A stretch of DNA of 64,000 nt from Icerya purchasi (lineage: Eukaryota > Arthropoda > Insecta > Hemiptera > Monophlebidae), in the NCBI GenBank assembly GCA_039619475.1, contig CM077115.1:63122864-63186863 (forward strand). Direction: 5' to 3'. Below are positions 34,752 through 43,155 of this stretch, one piece after another. Position numbers and translations under genes: made by a program. The notes beneath the pieces were generated by a model that was given only the letters and a program-made list of their open reading frames with translations, did not search any database and was not told the DNA's origin. The first letter of the stretch is position 1. Each line of letters opens with the position of its first letter.

Positions 34752-35657
34752 TTAATCATCTGGAAACATTTTAAAAACAACTTCGCATTTTCCACAATCG
34801 CAAACAACATTTTCATCAAAAAATGAATCTTTAGTTTCAGGAAACATTTCTCGAATAAAATCAGTAAAAGATTTATGTCCACATTGTTTACAATCTTTAA
34901 CTAATGTTGGATGTCTTGTGCTAAGAGGTAACGAATCTGGTGTATCATAACTATGATGTTTAAAACATGGTAAATATTTTTTAATATTTTCATTATTCTT
35001 CACCATTTCAGGTAGTTTATCGTATAGTTCGTAAATTTTATCAGGACATTCAGCAATTAATATCTCCGCAGTAGCTTTCTGTAACATTTCATGTATAGAA
35101 TACTTTAATGCAGATAAAACTGGTCTAACATTCATATCGAACCATTTCATCATTACATGAACATTTTGTAATGAACATGCATTAGTTCTTCCATCAGTGT
35201 GCGCATCACATTTTACAGCACTCGATATAGCATGATACATATTGTTTAAATTTCTTAAATTTGGCATACCATATCGTGTTTCTAAATTAATTATTTCGTA
35301 ATTTGATAGCGATGATTCCATAATCTTTTCCCATAGTGTTTCTACTTTTGCGTCTCCTTTAACATAAATTTTTAAAGGTTGATATCTAATTAAAACATTT
35401 TCCAAATCATTCGATATATTTCTATAATCTGAATCTCCGGCATTCCAGGGAATTGAATGATAATTTCGTGTAAGCCACCAATTTGTACGTCTTTTACTAT
35501 TTGATAATATATCCCAATCGAACGGTGGTTTATAAATTTGATGAAATTGTATTTCACCATTCAAACTTATAATCGCTAGTTCTTTAATTATGTAGACATC
35601 ATCATTATTTTTAAAACATTGGAAATCAATTATAACTTCATATATATTATTATTCAT
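34752..35657 (-). CDS. Conserved insect Polinton-type protein, possible exonuclease (RNase H) fold
   Basis: 301 residues from ATG. The start 'EVIIDFQCFKNNDDVYIIKE' has the look of the first strand of a DEDD exonuclease fold (a D, then an aromatic and 'KELAIISL'). Then come 'NWWLTRNYHSIPW', a 'IYVKGDAKVETLWEKI' segment and 'IINLETRYGMP'. The C-terminal part has Cys pairs ('DCKQCGHKSF', 'CDCGKCE') that could bind zinc. Proteins with this 'IIDFQ.F' start occur in insect genomes and mobile elements, but I know no experimentally defined role. It is last in the minus-strand late block, after the major capsid gene. Nuclease function is a guess from the N-terminal pattern. Confidence 0.5.
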   Translation of the reverse strand: MNNNIYEVIIDFQCFKNNDDVYIIKELAIISLNGEIQFHQIYKPPFDWDILSNSKRRTNWWLTRNYHSIPWNAGDSDYRNISNDLENVLIRYQPLKIYVKGDAKVETLWEKIMESSLSNYEIINLETRYGMPNLRNLNNMYHAISSAVKCDAHTDGRTNACSLQNVHVMMKWFDMNVRPVLSALKYSIHEMLQKATAEILIAECPDKIYELYDKLPEMVKNNENIKKYLPCFKHHSYDTPDSLPLSTRHPTLVKDCKQCGHKSFTDFIREMFPETKDSFFDENVVCDCGKCEVVFKMFPDD

Positions 35658-35823
35658 CGTTATATTCAGTATTAAAAATACAATAGCAAAAACAAACTTT
35701 TTATAAAAAGCTTTATTACTTAAAAAACATACAAATGTGAAAAAACTTTTTTGCGCGTCAAATTAGTGTTAACACAAACATAACACAACAAATACTAAAT
35801 TAAAAATTGAGTTTCTTTTATAT

Positions 35824-37059
35824 TTATAATTCCAGCACATTATAACTGGTTGATTTATCATGTATAATAAGAGCGTAACATGATGTGTTTGAAGGTACAT
35901 TATTAAGCGTCTTAAAATCAATTCTAATCTGCAGCGGACTACCATCATTTAAGAGCTCATTTTGGAAGTTACACGGTATGATGAAAAGGGGATATTTAGT
36001 AAGAAAATCTTCTACACTAACAGCGGGGTGCGGTGGTTCTTTTCCATAATACATTGTTTGAAAATGGGCATATAACAAGTATAGGTTTCCAAATCTTTTT
36101 CGATCGAAATCTAAATTCATTACTTCGTAAGGATATCTTGTTGAATTTATGTAGGCGCAAATTTCAGTTATATTCAAATGATCGAATGTAGAACTATCTT
36201 TGGTTAAATTATTTTGTTTATTCGTTTGAAATCCAATAATAATGTATCGAGGACGTTCTACTGTTGATGATGATTTAATTACCCAACTGTGTTCAGAAAC
36301 AGTGGGCAGAGCCGGTTGATGAGAAAGAGACCATGCTCTAAATTGAATAGGCGCGTGCTTTATCTTCTTTATTTTGTTAAGTAAAGATATTTTCGCTCGA
36401 TCACTCAATTTAACAAACGGTAGTTGCCATGCAATTGTTTGAAATGTTACATTAACTGGCTTATCATCTGTTGCGGTAAAGGCATTTTTATCACTGTTAG
36501 CACGGATGAGAACAATTTCTTGACTTGCGTGTACGATAGCACGTCTATAGTCTTCCGCAAACCCAAATATGTATCGTAAAGGAATAATAAATTGAAATTC
36601 CAACAACGTTTTGGCTCCGGTACCTGATGATGTTGAGGGGGTTGAGGTATCAGCAATTTCTCGTGTAAATACTTTTAATTCCTCCGAATTTAGAGCACAC
36701 GTACTGTAGTTGTAATCTGATTTGATATCTTCTGAACATAATAATCTACGCATGAGAGTTGTAATTCCAGGATGTCGTACACATTCTATAGTATTTCCAT
36801 TAATTTCATATCGTAATTCAGAGAATAAAAATAGCGGTCCATTCATTGAAAAATTTACAGATGGTGAAACTGTACCTTGTAGAAGTAAATAACTTTCTGA
36901 CGGTAAAGTAATAACATCCTTTTGCTGAACGGGTATTCGTATTTCATCGCTAGGTCCAAATTTCGAACTTGCATAAGGTTTGTGAGTATGTATTTCGTAA
37001 CTTGCAACCGTATCATCCATAAGGGTATTGGGTGAATCAATTTGTAATATATGTTCCAT
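35824..37059 (-). CDS. Major capsid protein (double jelly-roll type)
   Basis: 411 residues from ATG. The N-terminus 'MEHILQIDSPNTLMDDTVAS' and the following 'YEIHTHKPYASSKFGPSDEI' are familiar from insect Polinton capsid proteins. Later blocks include 'LFSELRYEINGN', 'VRHPGITT', 'FIIPLRYIFGFAEDYRRAI', 'VERPRYIIIGFQTN', 'NSTRYPYEVMNLDF' and 'CYALIIHDKS'. The length and beta-rich, helix-poor composition fit the double jelly-roll major capsid protein that Polintons share with adenovirus-like and virophage lineages. Comparative structural work in the literature established this for the family; I rely on recall for the match. It lies between the penton and exonuclease-like genes, with TATA-like AAAAGTATATA motifs upstream. 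Confidence 0.75.
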   Translation of the reverse strand: MEHILQIDSPNTLMDDTVASYEIHTHKPYASSKFGPSDEIRIPVQQKDVITLPSESYLLLQGTVSPSVNFSMNGPLFLFSELRYEINGNTIECVRHPGITTLMRRLLCSEDIKSDYNYSTCALNSEELKVFTREIADTSTPSTSSGTGAKTLLEFQFIIPLRYIFGFAEDYRRAIVHASQEIVLIRANSDKNAFTATDDKPVNVTFQTIAWQLPFVKLSDRAKISLLNKIKKIKHAPIQFRAWSLSHQPALPTVSEHSWVIKSSSTVERPRYIIIGFQTNKQNNLTKDSSTFDHLNITEICAYINSTRYPYEVMNLDFDRKRFGNLYLLYAHFQTMYYGKEPPHPAVSVEDFLTKYPLFIIPCNFQNELLNDGSPLQIRIDFKTLNNVPSNTSCYALIIHDKSTSYNVLEL

Positions 37060-37163
37060 TATACTGCACTGAAATTATCTTACTCAACTAACACGCGGTA
37101 ACCCAACGACTTAAGTACACGAATACTTTTTCTACTCAACGCTTTTCGCCTTTTTCGTTCACT

Positions 37164-37222
37164 ATTTATATACTTTTCTTCACTTCGAATAGGCGTTTGA
37201 GAACGCTTATATATACTTTTAT
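37164..37222 (-). promoter_or_regulatory. Two AAAAGTATATA motifs upstream of the major capsid gene
   Basis: The minus strand carries AAAAGTATATAAATA (37164-37178) and ATAAAAGTATATAT (37209-37222), 105-160 bases before the capsid ATG. A third copy, AAAAAGTATATATATA, sits just before the PLA2 gene (39362-39378). A shared late promoter is inferred. Confidence 0.5.
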
Positions 37223-37335
37223 TAGTGTATATGATAGGCATTTTAGACGTTATTAAGATGATTACGAACTGGTTAGATGTAAATTTATAATTAAATCTTC
37301 ACTAGCAAAATCAACGATATTTCCGTTTTGATCCT

Positions 37336-37974
37336 TTATATATATTCATTTAACTCTGAAATATAATCCGTACTCACGGGTAAATAAATAATCGTTTTCG
37401 GGTTTTCTGTAATTTTATATCCTGGTGCAATATTTAAAGGAAAACTGTAAATGAGATGAGATGAAGTTCCATTCGTATATCCACCTGTTGCTATGTTACA
37501 ATATACATTCAGTATATTAATCGGTGTAATTTGAACGGTGTTAGGACTCATATGCATCATTAATGGTTTTAAAACATCTGAAACTCCACCAAAACCCAAT
37601 AATGGGCCAATACTCCGCGGACCAGAAAATTGTATGTAATATTTACTTTGTATAAGACACTTTAACGTTCTTTCATCGCCTTTTATAATAATATCAGCAT
37701 CTAATTGTTCTCGTAAGTATTCTTCTATATCGCCCACTTCATAACATCCGCTAGGTAATATAATAAATTTTGGAGGTTCATTATTTTTTACTGCAAGATC
37801 AGAGTCGTAGTAATATAACGTATTACATTCAGGAGTAATATTATGTATAGAATGATATGTTGTTAACGAAACTAATCCAATACTCCACTGACGATTATTT
37901 GCTAATAATAATGGGGGATATATATTACTAATCAAATTACCTTTTTTACCATTTAATTGAAATAAGTACGACAT
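37336..37974 (-). CDS. Minor capsid (penton-like, single jelly-roll) protein
   Basis: 212 residues from ATG. It shows the pattern of Polinton penton proteins: an opening strand 'FQLNGKKGNLISNIYPPLLL', then 'WSIGLVSLTTYHSIHNI', 'FIILPSGCYEVGDIEEYLRE' and 'IQFSGPRSIGPLLGF'. These are followed by 'NVYCNIATGGYTNG' and 'SFPLNIAPGYKI', then 'IIYLPVSTDYISELN'. The phrase PSG.YE..DIE.YL and the IG.LLGF turn are strongly conserved in insect copies, as I recall them. It would form the vertices of the particle. It lies between the protease and major capsid genes on the same strand. The protein ends soon after the last conserved block and may be shorter than some relatives. Confidence 0.72.
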   Translation of the reverse strand: MSYLFQLNGKKGNLISNIYPPLLLANNRQWSIGLVSLTTYHSIHNITPECNTLYYYDSDLAVKNNEPPKFIILPSGCYEVGDIEEYLREQLDADIIIKGDERTLKCLIQSKYYIQFSGPRSIGPLLGFGGVSDVLKPLMMHMSPNTVQITPINILNVYCNIATGGYTNGTSSHLIYSFPLNIAPGYKITENPKTIIYLPVSTDYISELNEYI

Positions 37975-38080
37975 GATGATATAATAACAAACAAACTATA
38001 TTTTAAAAACTTGTATTCGCGTAATAATATATACAATAATCGAAAAAAAATTTACAAATATACATGCTTATATACTAATT

Positions 38081-38521
38081 TTATTGTTTTCGTTCATCAA
38101 ATGGGGCAGGTAACGTATTTGTTAGAAATCTTAAACATAGTTCTCCACAATTAACCGTATTATAACTTTGATATGCACGTCTGTTGTAGAAAATCTCAAT
38201 CTTTGGATCGTATTTGCGTAAATAATTAACTAGCTCTGTGGAGGGAGATAGATTACCATAACTATCAAAGTATTCTGCACGTTTTCCATATTTTCTGTAT
38301 GCAGTCCAATGAGTTCCCGGACCTTTTTGCGAATCCATATTAACAATCGCACACTCATTTTTCTTAGGTTTCGTGGGCAGCCCATCTCGATCAAAAACTC
38401 CTCTAAAATGTGGAATTTTTAACTCTTTTGCATAAAATATAATATCGAAATTTGTTAACGCTCTATTTCTAGGTATAGAATTAGCCTCGAAAAAACTGAT
38501 TAAGTCTCTGACCAGCAGCAA
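38081..38521 (-). CDS. Adenain-like cysteine protease (Ulp1/C5 type), probably expressed by +1 frameshift
   Basis: The frame opens after a stop at about 38529 and contains no ATG before the catalytic domain; 38521 is only a TTG. In the open-frame numbering the catalytic set is H71 ('GTHWTAY'), D86 ('YFDSYG'), Q118 ('AYQSYN') and C125 ('NCGELCLRFL'), matching the His-Asp/Glu-Gln-Cys order of adenoviral protease. The substrate-side 'IPHFRGVFDRDGLP' and 'NECAIVNMD' blocks are typical of Polinton proteases. It would process capsid and core proteins. It overlaps the end of the PLA2 frame by 41 bases, in the +1 frame, at a UUU_CGA site. The stop overlaps a polyadenylation signal. The mature N-terminus is uncertain. 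Confidence 0.9.
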   Translation of the reverse strand: MLLVRDLISFFEANSIPRNRALTNFDIIFYAKELKIPHFRGVFDRDGLPTKPKKNECAIVNMDSQKGPGTHWTAYRKYGKRAEYFDSYGNLSPSTELVNYLRKYDPKIEIFYNRRAYQSYNTVNCGELCLRFLTNTLPAPFDERKQ

Positions 38522-39344
38522 AATATGGAGCTAAATACAAACCCAGACCACTTCGATATGGTCGTAAATAAAGTCCTTTTCCAATTTTTTTATTAATTTG
38601 TAGACCACTGCCTGATTTAAAACTTTTTCTAGCATCATTTACATCCTTCACCGCTTTCGCTATTGATGATACTGATGATGAAATTCCACCCAATGTAGCA
38701 ATACCTGCTAATAAGGGAACAAGGGGAAAAGCTCCTCCAGTTTTGGTAATCGGAATAATTCGTACATTATCATTATCAGCCACTATAGGATTTAATTTTT
38801 TAACTGCTGTAATCGCTTTTTTCATACGTCCTTTAAGGGTTTTTTCTTTACGAACAGCTTTCCGCGCTACATTTAACACATCTCTGAAATATAAGGTTTT
38901 TCTTTTCGAGGATTTCGATTTAGTTTTCTGTTTCGCAGCTTGTTTTTTACCAGAACGACATCCACCTCCTAATTTACGTTTTACTTTCATAGCGTTCGTA
39001 GTTATCCAAGCAGCCGCTTTCTCACCGAGACTACTATCTGATGCTTTAACACGTTGCCAGGCTTTATTTTCTAATAATCTATCTGCTTCAGCTCGATTTT
39101 TATTATCAGAATACTTGCTATATGCTATATCGTGATCTTTAGCAGCTTCGTCCAATGGATTTATACCAGTTACGCCACGACTTAGTTGACGATCTAACTT
39201 TGTACCAGGTCCTAAATAATTATAACCAGGATAATGCAACTGAAATGGAAGGTTATCTATAACTCTATTCAACACAGTTCCAAGACCTCGACCACGTTTT
39301 ATTTTCTTTCTTAACACGTTAACTTTTCGTTGTTTTCTCGCCAT
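38481..39344 (-). CDS. PLA2-domain capsid-associated protein
   Basis: 287 residues from ATG. The basic N-terminus ('RKQRKVNVLRKKIKRGRG') is followed by a parvovirus-VP1-type phospholipase A2 domain. That domain has the calcium-loop-like 'YLGPGT' (43-48), 'GINPLDEAAKDHDIAYS' with the catalytic His-Asp pair H71-D72 and a conserved Y75. A strongly basic Lys/Arg region follows (about 118-150), then a hydrophobic stretch 'AFPLVPLLAGIATLGG' (about 206-221), and Gly/Tyr-rich repeats 'GLYLRPYRSG' and 'GLYLAPYF' near the end. Such proteins in insect Polintons are thought to help particles cross membranes; the adenovirus pVI/pX-like tail supports packaging in virions. It is first in the minus-strand block, transcribed away from the ATPase gene, with a frameshift site at its end. 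Confidence 0.82.
   Translation of the reverse strand: MARKQRKVNVLRKKIKRGRGLGTVLNRVIDNLPFQLHYPGYNYLGPGTKLDRQLSRGVTGINPLDEAAKDHDIAYSKYSDNKNRAEADRLLENKAWQRVKASDSSLGEKAAAWITTNAMKVKRKLGGGCRSGKKQAAKQKTKSKSSKRKTLYFRDVLNVARKAVRKEKTLKGRMKKAITAVKKLNPIVADNDNVRIIPITKTGGAFPLVPLLAGIATLGGISSSVSSIAKAVKDVNDARKSFKSGSGLQINKKIGKGLYLRPYRSGLGLYLAPYFAAGQRLNQFFRG
38487..38495 (-). promoter_or_regulatory. Candidate +1 ribosomal frameshift site UUU_UUU_CGA
   Basis: On the minus strand the PLA2 frame reads CAG UUU UUU CGA GGC UAA. Slippage of the second UUU forward by one base puts tRNA-Phe on UUC and continues with GAG in the protease frame. UUU_CGN is the known +1 shift motif of influenza A PA-X and plant amalgaviruses. 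The site lies two codons before the PLA2 stop. Confidence 0.55.
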
Positions 39345-39474
39345 ATTCAGAAATAATTTTCTATATATATACTTTTTATCACACGACTCTGCGAGTTTTA
39401 CTGCTATATATAGGTGTATTTATACTTTATTAGTCTGTGTTGATGGTGCTTATTAAGTGAATATATAAGCTATA
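39345..39474. promoter_or_regulatory. Short bidirectional promoter between PLA2 and ATPase genes
   Basis: Only 130 bases separate the two divergent starts. The minus strand has AAAAAGTATATATATA (39362-39378) and the plus strand has CTATATATAGG (39401-39413) plus 'GAATATATAAGC' (39459-39470), so each direction has its own TATA-like element. Confidence 0.6.
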
Positions 39475-40197
39475 ATGAAAATTGTAAAGCAATCAACTAT
39501 ATTACCTATAAGTAATGTGCTAACACTAGTAGAAGGTAGTGATACGTTAGAACGATATAAACATGGATCGTTGTTTCCAAATAATATAAGATGTTTAATT
39601 ATTGGACCGAGCGGTTGTGGAAAGACAAATTCTTTATTTACGCTATTAACACACCCGAATGGACTGCGTTATGAAAATGTCTACATATATAGTACTTCTT
39701 TATATCAACCTAAATATAAATTGTTAGATACGATATATAAGTCCACACCTGAGATTGATTATCAAACATTTGTCGATGATGTAAATTTAATAACGCCAGA
39801 CACGATTAATCAGAATTCTGTATTTATATTTGACGATATACCAACGTGCAGAGATCAACCTGTTGTAAAACAATACTTTTCAATGGGTCGTCATAAAAAC
39901 GTAGATTGTTTCTATTTGTGTCAAACATATGTAATGATTCCTAAACATATGATACGTGATAATGCCAATTTCATACTTGTCTTTGCTCAAGATGATATAA
40001 ATATACGGCATATATATGATGAACATGTTAATGGTATGTGCTCGTATAAGACTTTTAAGAAACTTTGTACTACGTGCTGGAAGAATAAACACGGATTTTT
40101 AGTGATTGATAAGGAGAGTGAACTATATAAAGGACGGTTTCGTCGTGGTTTTGACGAGTTTATAGTGATTGAAGACGAAAAAGATGGCAATGAATAG
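39475..40197 (+). CDS. FtsK/HerA-type genome packaging ATPase
   Basis: 240 residues from ATG. Walker A is 'GPSGCGKTNS' (G44-S53, Lys50) and Walker B is 'VFIFDDIP' (Asp120-121), followed by 'KHMIRDNANFILVFAQDD', the sensor region seen in A32-like viral ATPases. 'SMGRHKNVDCFYLCQTY' between them is the strand with the conserved Gln. The size is usual for Polinton ATPases. It would pump the replicated genome into the capsid. It starts the plus-strand block, and its last codons overlap the start region of the next gene. Confidence 0.93.
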   Translation: MKIVKQSTILPISNVLTLVEGSDTLERYKHGSLFPNNIRCLIIGPSGCGKTNSLFTLLTHPNGLRYENVYIYSTSLYQPKYKLLDTIYKSTPEIDYQTFVDDVNLITPDTINQNSVFIFDDIPTCRDQPVVKQYFSMGRHKNVDCFYLCQTYVMIPKHMIRDNANFILVFAQDDINIRHIYDEHVNGMCSYKTFKKLCTTCWKNKHGFLVIDKESELYKGRFRRGFDEFIVIEDEKDGNE

Positions 40198-41101
40198 CGT
40201 TAAAAGAAATATCGAGGATGAATTACAACTTAAAACTGAATTGGAAAAGATACGCACAGATATAATGAATAAATATAATGCGTTAAAGAATGTGTCTAAA
40301 TCTATTACAAATACTTCAGCTGTAGTGTTTGAACCTATTACAAAACCATTGTCAGAGATTCGAGAAGCAATACAAAAACCAAAGGGTATGAAAAAAGATG
40401 ATGATGAAATATTTAGATCTTTGGTTACAAAGCGAAAACTAGAACATAGTACTCCAAAGAAAGATATAGATGAAGAAATTGAAAATGAACAGTTTAATCT
40501 AAGTGAAATGGGTTCTTTTCGTATTGATGGAGATGATCCTATACCTAAAGATATAATTTTTGGAATAAAGTATAATCCTATTGCAGATGAGTATATGTTG
40601 GGTACAACAACAATTTCGTGGAACAAAGATCGTGGAGAAATATATTTAGGAAAAGGTGTTAATCGTGCTAAATTCCCATACACTACAGGAGTAATGAATT
40701 TGCTATTGGAGTCGAAAGTAGATGAAATTGATTATAATATTGATGATTTACAGATATATAAACAATTACTAGAATTTACTGGAGCTCATTTGCGTGGTAA
40801 TGGTGCGTTGAAAGGACTTCCCAATCAGAAATATAAGAAAATAATACGTCCGTTATTTCAATCTGAAGTACGTAGCGGAAAAGGTTATGAAAAATATATA
40901 ACTAACCGTAAAACTTCTCCTGTGCCTGGAATAAGTCTTAAAAGACCGCGAATTGAGTATTGGAACGACCCGAATGAATTAGTTGAACGATTACAGTTAT
41001 TACACGCATCTAAACAAAGTGGTAATACAGGTGTAGACAACGAAATTTTAGCGATCGAGGAAGAGTTGGCTGAAGAAGGATATATTCAGTTACCTTATTG
41101 A
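40184..41101 (+). CDS. Conserved Polinton protein of unknown function (DUF8207-like)
   Basis: From ATG at 40184 (MAMNSVKRN) the product has 305 residues; the open frame extends a few codons upstream but without an ATG. It overlaps the ATPase stop by 14 bases. Residues about 1-125 are charged and helical (coiled-coil likely). A globular domain follows with 'FGIKYNPIADEYMLGTTTI', 'FPYTTGVMNLLLES', 'IYKQLLEFTGAHLRG' and 'KYKKIIRPLFQS', ending in 'YWNDPNELVERLQLLHASK' and an acidic tail. Similar domains accompany integrase and capsid genes in insect Polintons (recalled as DUF8207). The role is unknown; the position between ATPase and integrase is consistent with a structural or DNA-binding part of the particle. 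Confidence 0.65.
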   Translation: MAMNSVKRNIEDELQLKTELEKIRTDIMNKYNALKNVSKSITNTSAVVFEPITKPLSEIREAIQKPKGMKKDDDEIFRSLVTKRKLEHSTPKKDIDEEIENEQFNLSEMGSFRIDGDDPIPKDIIFGIKYNPIADEYMLGTTTISWNKDRGEIYLGKGVNRAKFPYTTGVMNLLLESKVDEIDYNIDDLQIYKQLLEFTGAHLRGNGALKGLPNQKYKKIIRPLFQSEVRSGKGYEKYITNRKTSPVPGISLKRPRIEYWNDPNELVERLQLLHASKQSGNTGVDNEILAIEEELAEEGYIQLPY

Positions 41102-41122
41102 TTAGTAGTATTAGAAAAAAAT

Positions 41123-42106
41123 ATGCGTACGAAACAAACATCTACATCAAAATCCTTACAACGTAGTATAGTTGATGAACTTCATAAACCTGCACGAAAA
41201 CGTTACCCGACGCGATGTGTACAACTTTTCGGTTTAAATGATTTATGGCAAGCTGATTTGATCGATATGTCGCAATACGCACGATTTAATCGAGGATATA
41301 AATTTATTTTAACTGTAATAAATGCGTTTTCTAAATATGCGTGGACCATTCCTATAAAGAAAAAGAGTGGATCGGTAATTGCTAAAGCGTTAGAAAAAAT
41401 TTTAAGTGAAAGAGGTGTTGATGCTCCTAATTATTTGCAAACAGATCAGGGTACAGAGTTTTATAATCCTCAAGTACGGGCCGTTTTAAATCGGAATAAT
41501 ATTAATTTGTACAGCACCCATTCACCGCTTAAAGCGAGTATTGTAGAACGTTTTAATCGTACAATAAAGAATTGGATATGGAAAGAATTTACTGCTAATC
41601 GTAATAAACGATGGTTACAAGTTTTGTCCGAGCTTACCCAAAAATATAATACGAAAATACACCGCACGATAAAATTTGCACCTGCTGATGTAAATAAGAC
41701 CATTGAAAGACAAGTTGCAGAAAATATTGCAAGAGAATGTAGTAAAGATGATGAACGATTCTCTCCCCCAAGCAAATCAAAAATTTTTAAAGCTGGTGAT
41801 GTAGTTCGTATTAGTAAAGTTAAAACATTATTAGAGAAAGGCTATACTCCTAACTGGACTGGTGAAATATTTACTATAAATACAGTGAATTCTACTTTTC
41901 CTATGACGTATACGTTAAAAGATAGAACCGGTAAACCGTTAGTTGGTACTTTTTATGCTGAAGAATTACAAAAAACATCTTACCCCGACGTATACTTGGT
42001 GGAACGTGTTATTCAACGTAAAGGTAGAAAATCGTTGGTTAAGTGGTTAGGATTCCCGAGTTCAGATAATTCTTGGATCGATAATAGTTTATTAGTAAAC
42101 GTTTAG
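41123..42106 (+). CDS. Retroviral-type integrase with C-terminal chromodomain
   Basis: 327 residues from ATG. The RNase H-like core has D45 ('QADLIDM'), D108 ('TDQGTEF') and E142 ('SIVERFNRT'), a DDE triad with 33 residues between the last two. 'YNTKIHRTIKFAPADV' closes the core. An SH3-like region ('FKAGDVVRI', 'WTGEIFTI') is followed by a chromodomain ('YLVERVIQRKGRKSLVKWLG', 'WI') at about 290-325, which may steer integration to chromatin marks. The protein starts close to the core, so the N-terminal zinc-binding HHCC domain of many integrases is missing or reduced to about 30 residues. It makes the 6-base target duplication. Only two bases separate it from the next gene. Confidence 0.95.
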   Translation: MRTKQTSTSKSLQRSIVDELHKPARKRYPTRCVQLFGLNDLWQADLIDMSQYARFNRGYKFILTVINAFSKYAWTIPIKKKSGSVIAKALEKILSERGVDAPNYLQTDQGTEFYNPQVRAVLNRNNINLYSTHSPLKASIVERFNRTIKNWIWKEFTANRNKRWLQVLSELTQKYNTKIHRTIKFAPADVNKTIERQVAENIARECSKDDERFSPPSKSKIFKAGDVVRISKVKTLLEKGYTPNWTGEIFTINTVNSTFPMTYTLKDRTGKPLVGTFYAEELQKTSYPDVYLVERVIQRKGRKSLVKWLGFPSSDNSWIDNSLLVNV

Positions 42107-42108
42107 TT

Positions 42109-43062
42109 ATGCCGCTTCATAAGAATGGAAAATATATACCTGATGGTGGAATTGGCGAGGGTGCTACTGTCGAATTGGATTCGAGTGGAAATTATAATTT
42201 TAAAGGAAAACGAATACTAAATGTTAGTACGATATATCACGATCCTGCAGAGTCTGAAGCGATATCTTACAAACAGATGAAATTTCTTCTATACACTGAT
42301 ATCTTCAAAGCAGCCATGATAAATGCGCTTATGGAAAAAATTAACTTATCCGGCGATCATGTCAACATTTTAGGAAGACGAATAATTAATGTAGCTGAAG
42401 GTATTGAAACAAAAGATGTAGTCACATTGGGTCAATTGGGCGATATTCAGGGGTCTATGCAGGAAGTAATTATGAGTGAAGTTCAAACAAAGATCGATAA
42501 TTTAAAACAGATAATTACAGAGGAAACTAATTCAGCATTTTTGAAAAATAAATACGATCATGATATAATGAATGCAGATATTAGTAATTTAGCAAAACGT
42601 ATTGAGACTAGTAAAAATGAATATCTTTCAAAATCTGGAAGTATAGACGATCGGGTGAAGATTCTTTCGAGTGAATTAGACTTCGTGAAAGAAACAGATA
42701 AAAAACTTGATAGTGAATTAAAAACCACAAAGACAACGATATATGAAGTGTTAAAAATTCAGAATGCAAAGATCGATAATAATATACAACAATTTAGCGA
42801 TAAAATATCATCAGCGGATAAAAGGATTGACGAAACTATTCAACGATTGGATACTGTGATAGATACGACAACTAATAAGATTGACGATAATATAAAACGT
42901 TTTGATGCTGTGCTTGTAAATAATAGAGGAGAACTCGATAGATTACAGAAAATTTTTACTAGAGAACATGATTGGGTTGTAGATAACCTTTACAATAGAT
43001 TAATTACTCTAGAAACACAAATGCAGCAGCATATTGCCTCAGAATCTGAGAAAAAAATGTGA
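42109..43062 (+). CDS. Fiber-like coiled-coil protein 1
   Basis: 317 residues from ATG two bases after the integrase stop. It starts 'MPLHKNGKYIPDGG', then has two copies of a motif of the form G(K/R)RI.NV....(A/V)(I/V)(S/T)..Q at residues 33-56 and 89-110 ('RRIINVAEGIETKDVVTLGQ'). This is reminiscent of the stalk repeats of trimeric adhesins and tail fibers. Residues about 115-310 are a long coiled coil with heptads ('RIDETIQRLDTVIDTT', 'KIDDNIKRFDAV'). It is predicted as a trimeric spike or fiber on the particle. Its neighbour is a shorter paralogue. I know of no direct test of function. Confidence 0.55.
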   Translation: MPLHKNGKYIPDGGIGEGATVELDSSGNYNFKGKRILNVSTIYHDPAESEAISYKQMKFLLYTDIFKAAMINALMEKINLSGDHVNILGRRIINVAEGIETKDVVTLGQLGDIQGSMQEVIMSEVQTKIDNLKQIITEETNSAFLKNKYDHDIMNADISNLAKRIETSKNEYLSKSGSIDDRVKILSSELDFVKETDKKLDSELKTTKTTIYEVLKIQNAKIDNNIQQFSDKISSADKRIDETIQRLDTVIDTTTNKIDDNIKRFDAVLVNNRGELDRLQKIFTREHDWVVDNLYNRLITLETQMQQHIASESEKKM

Positions 43063-43155
43063 TTTTGTTATAAATATAGATTTTCTCGAGATTTTTTCTT
43101 TTGTTTTTTATAATTTATTTAATTTAAAGTGTTGAAATATTGTAAGTATATGATA

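Noticed and set aside
38743..39135. Plus-strand open frame of 130 codons antisense to the PLA2 gene
   Set aside because: Shadow of the Lys/Arg-rich PLA2 protein on the other strand.
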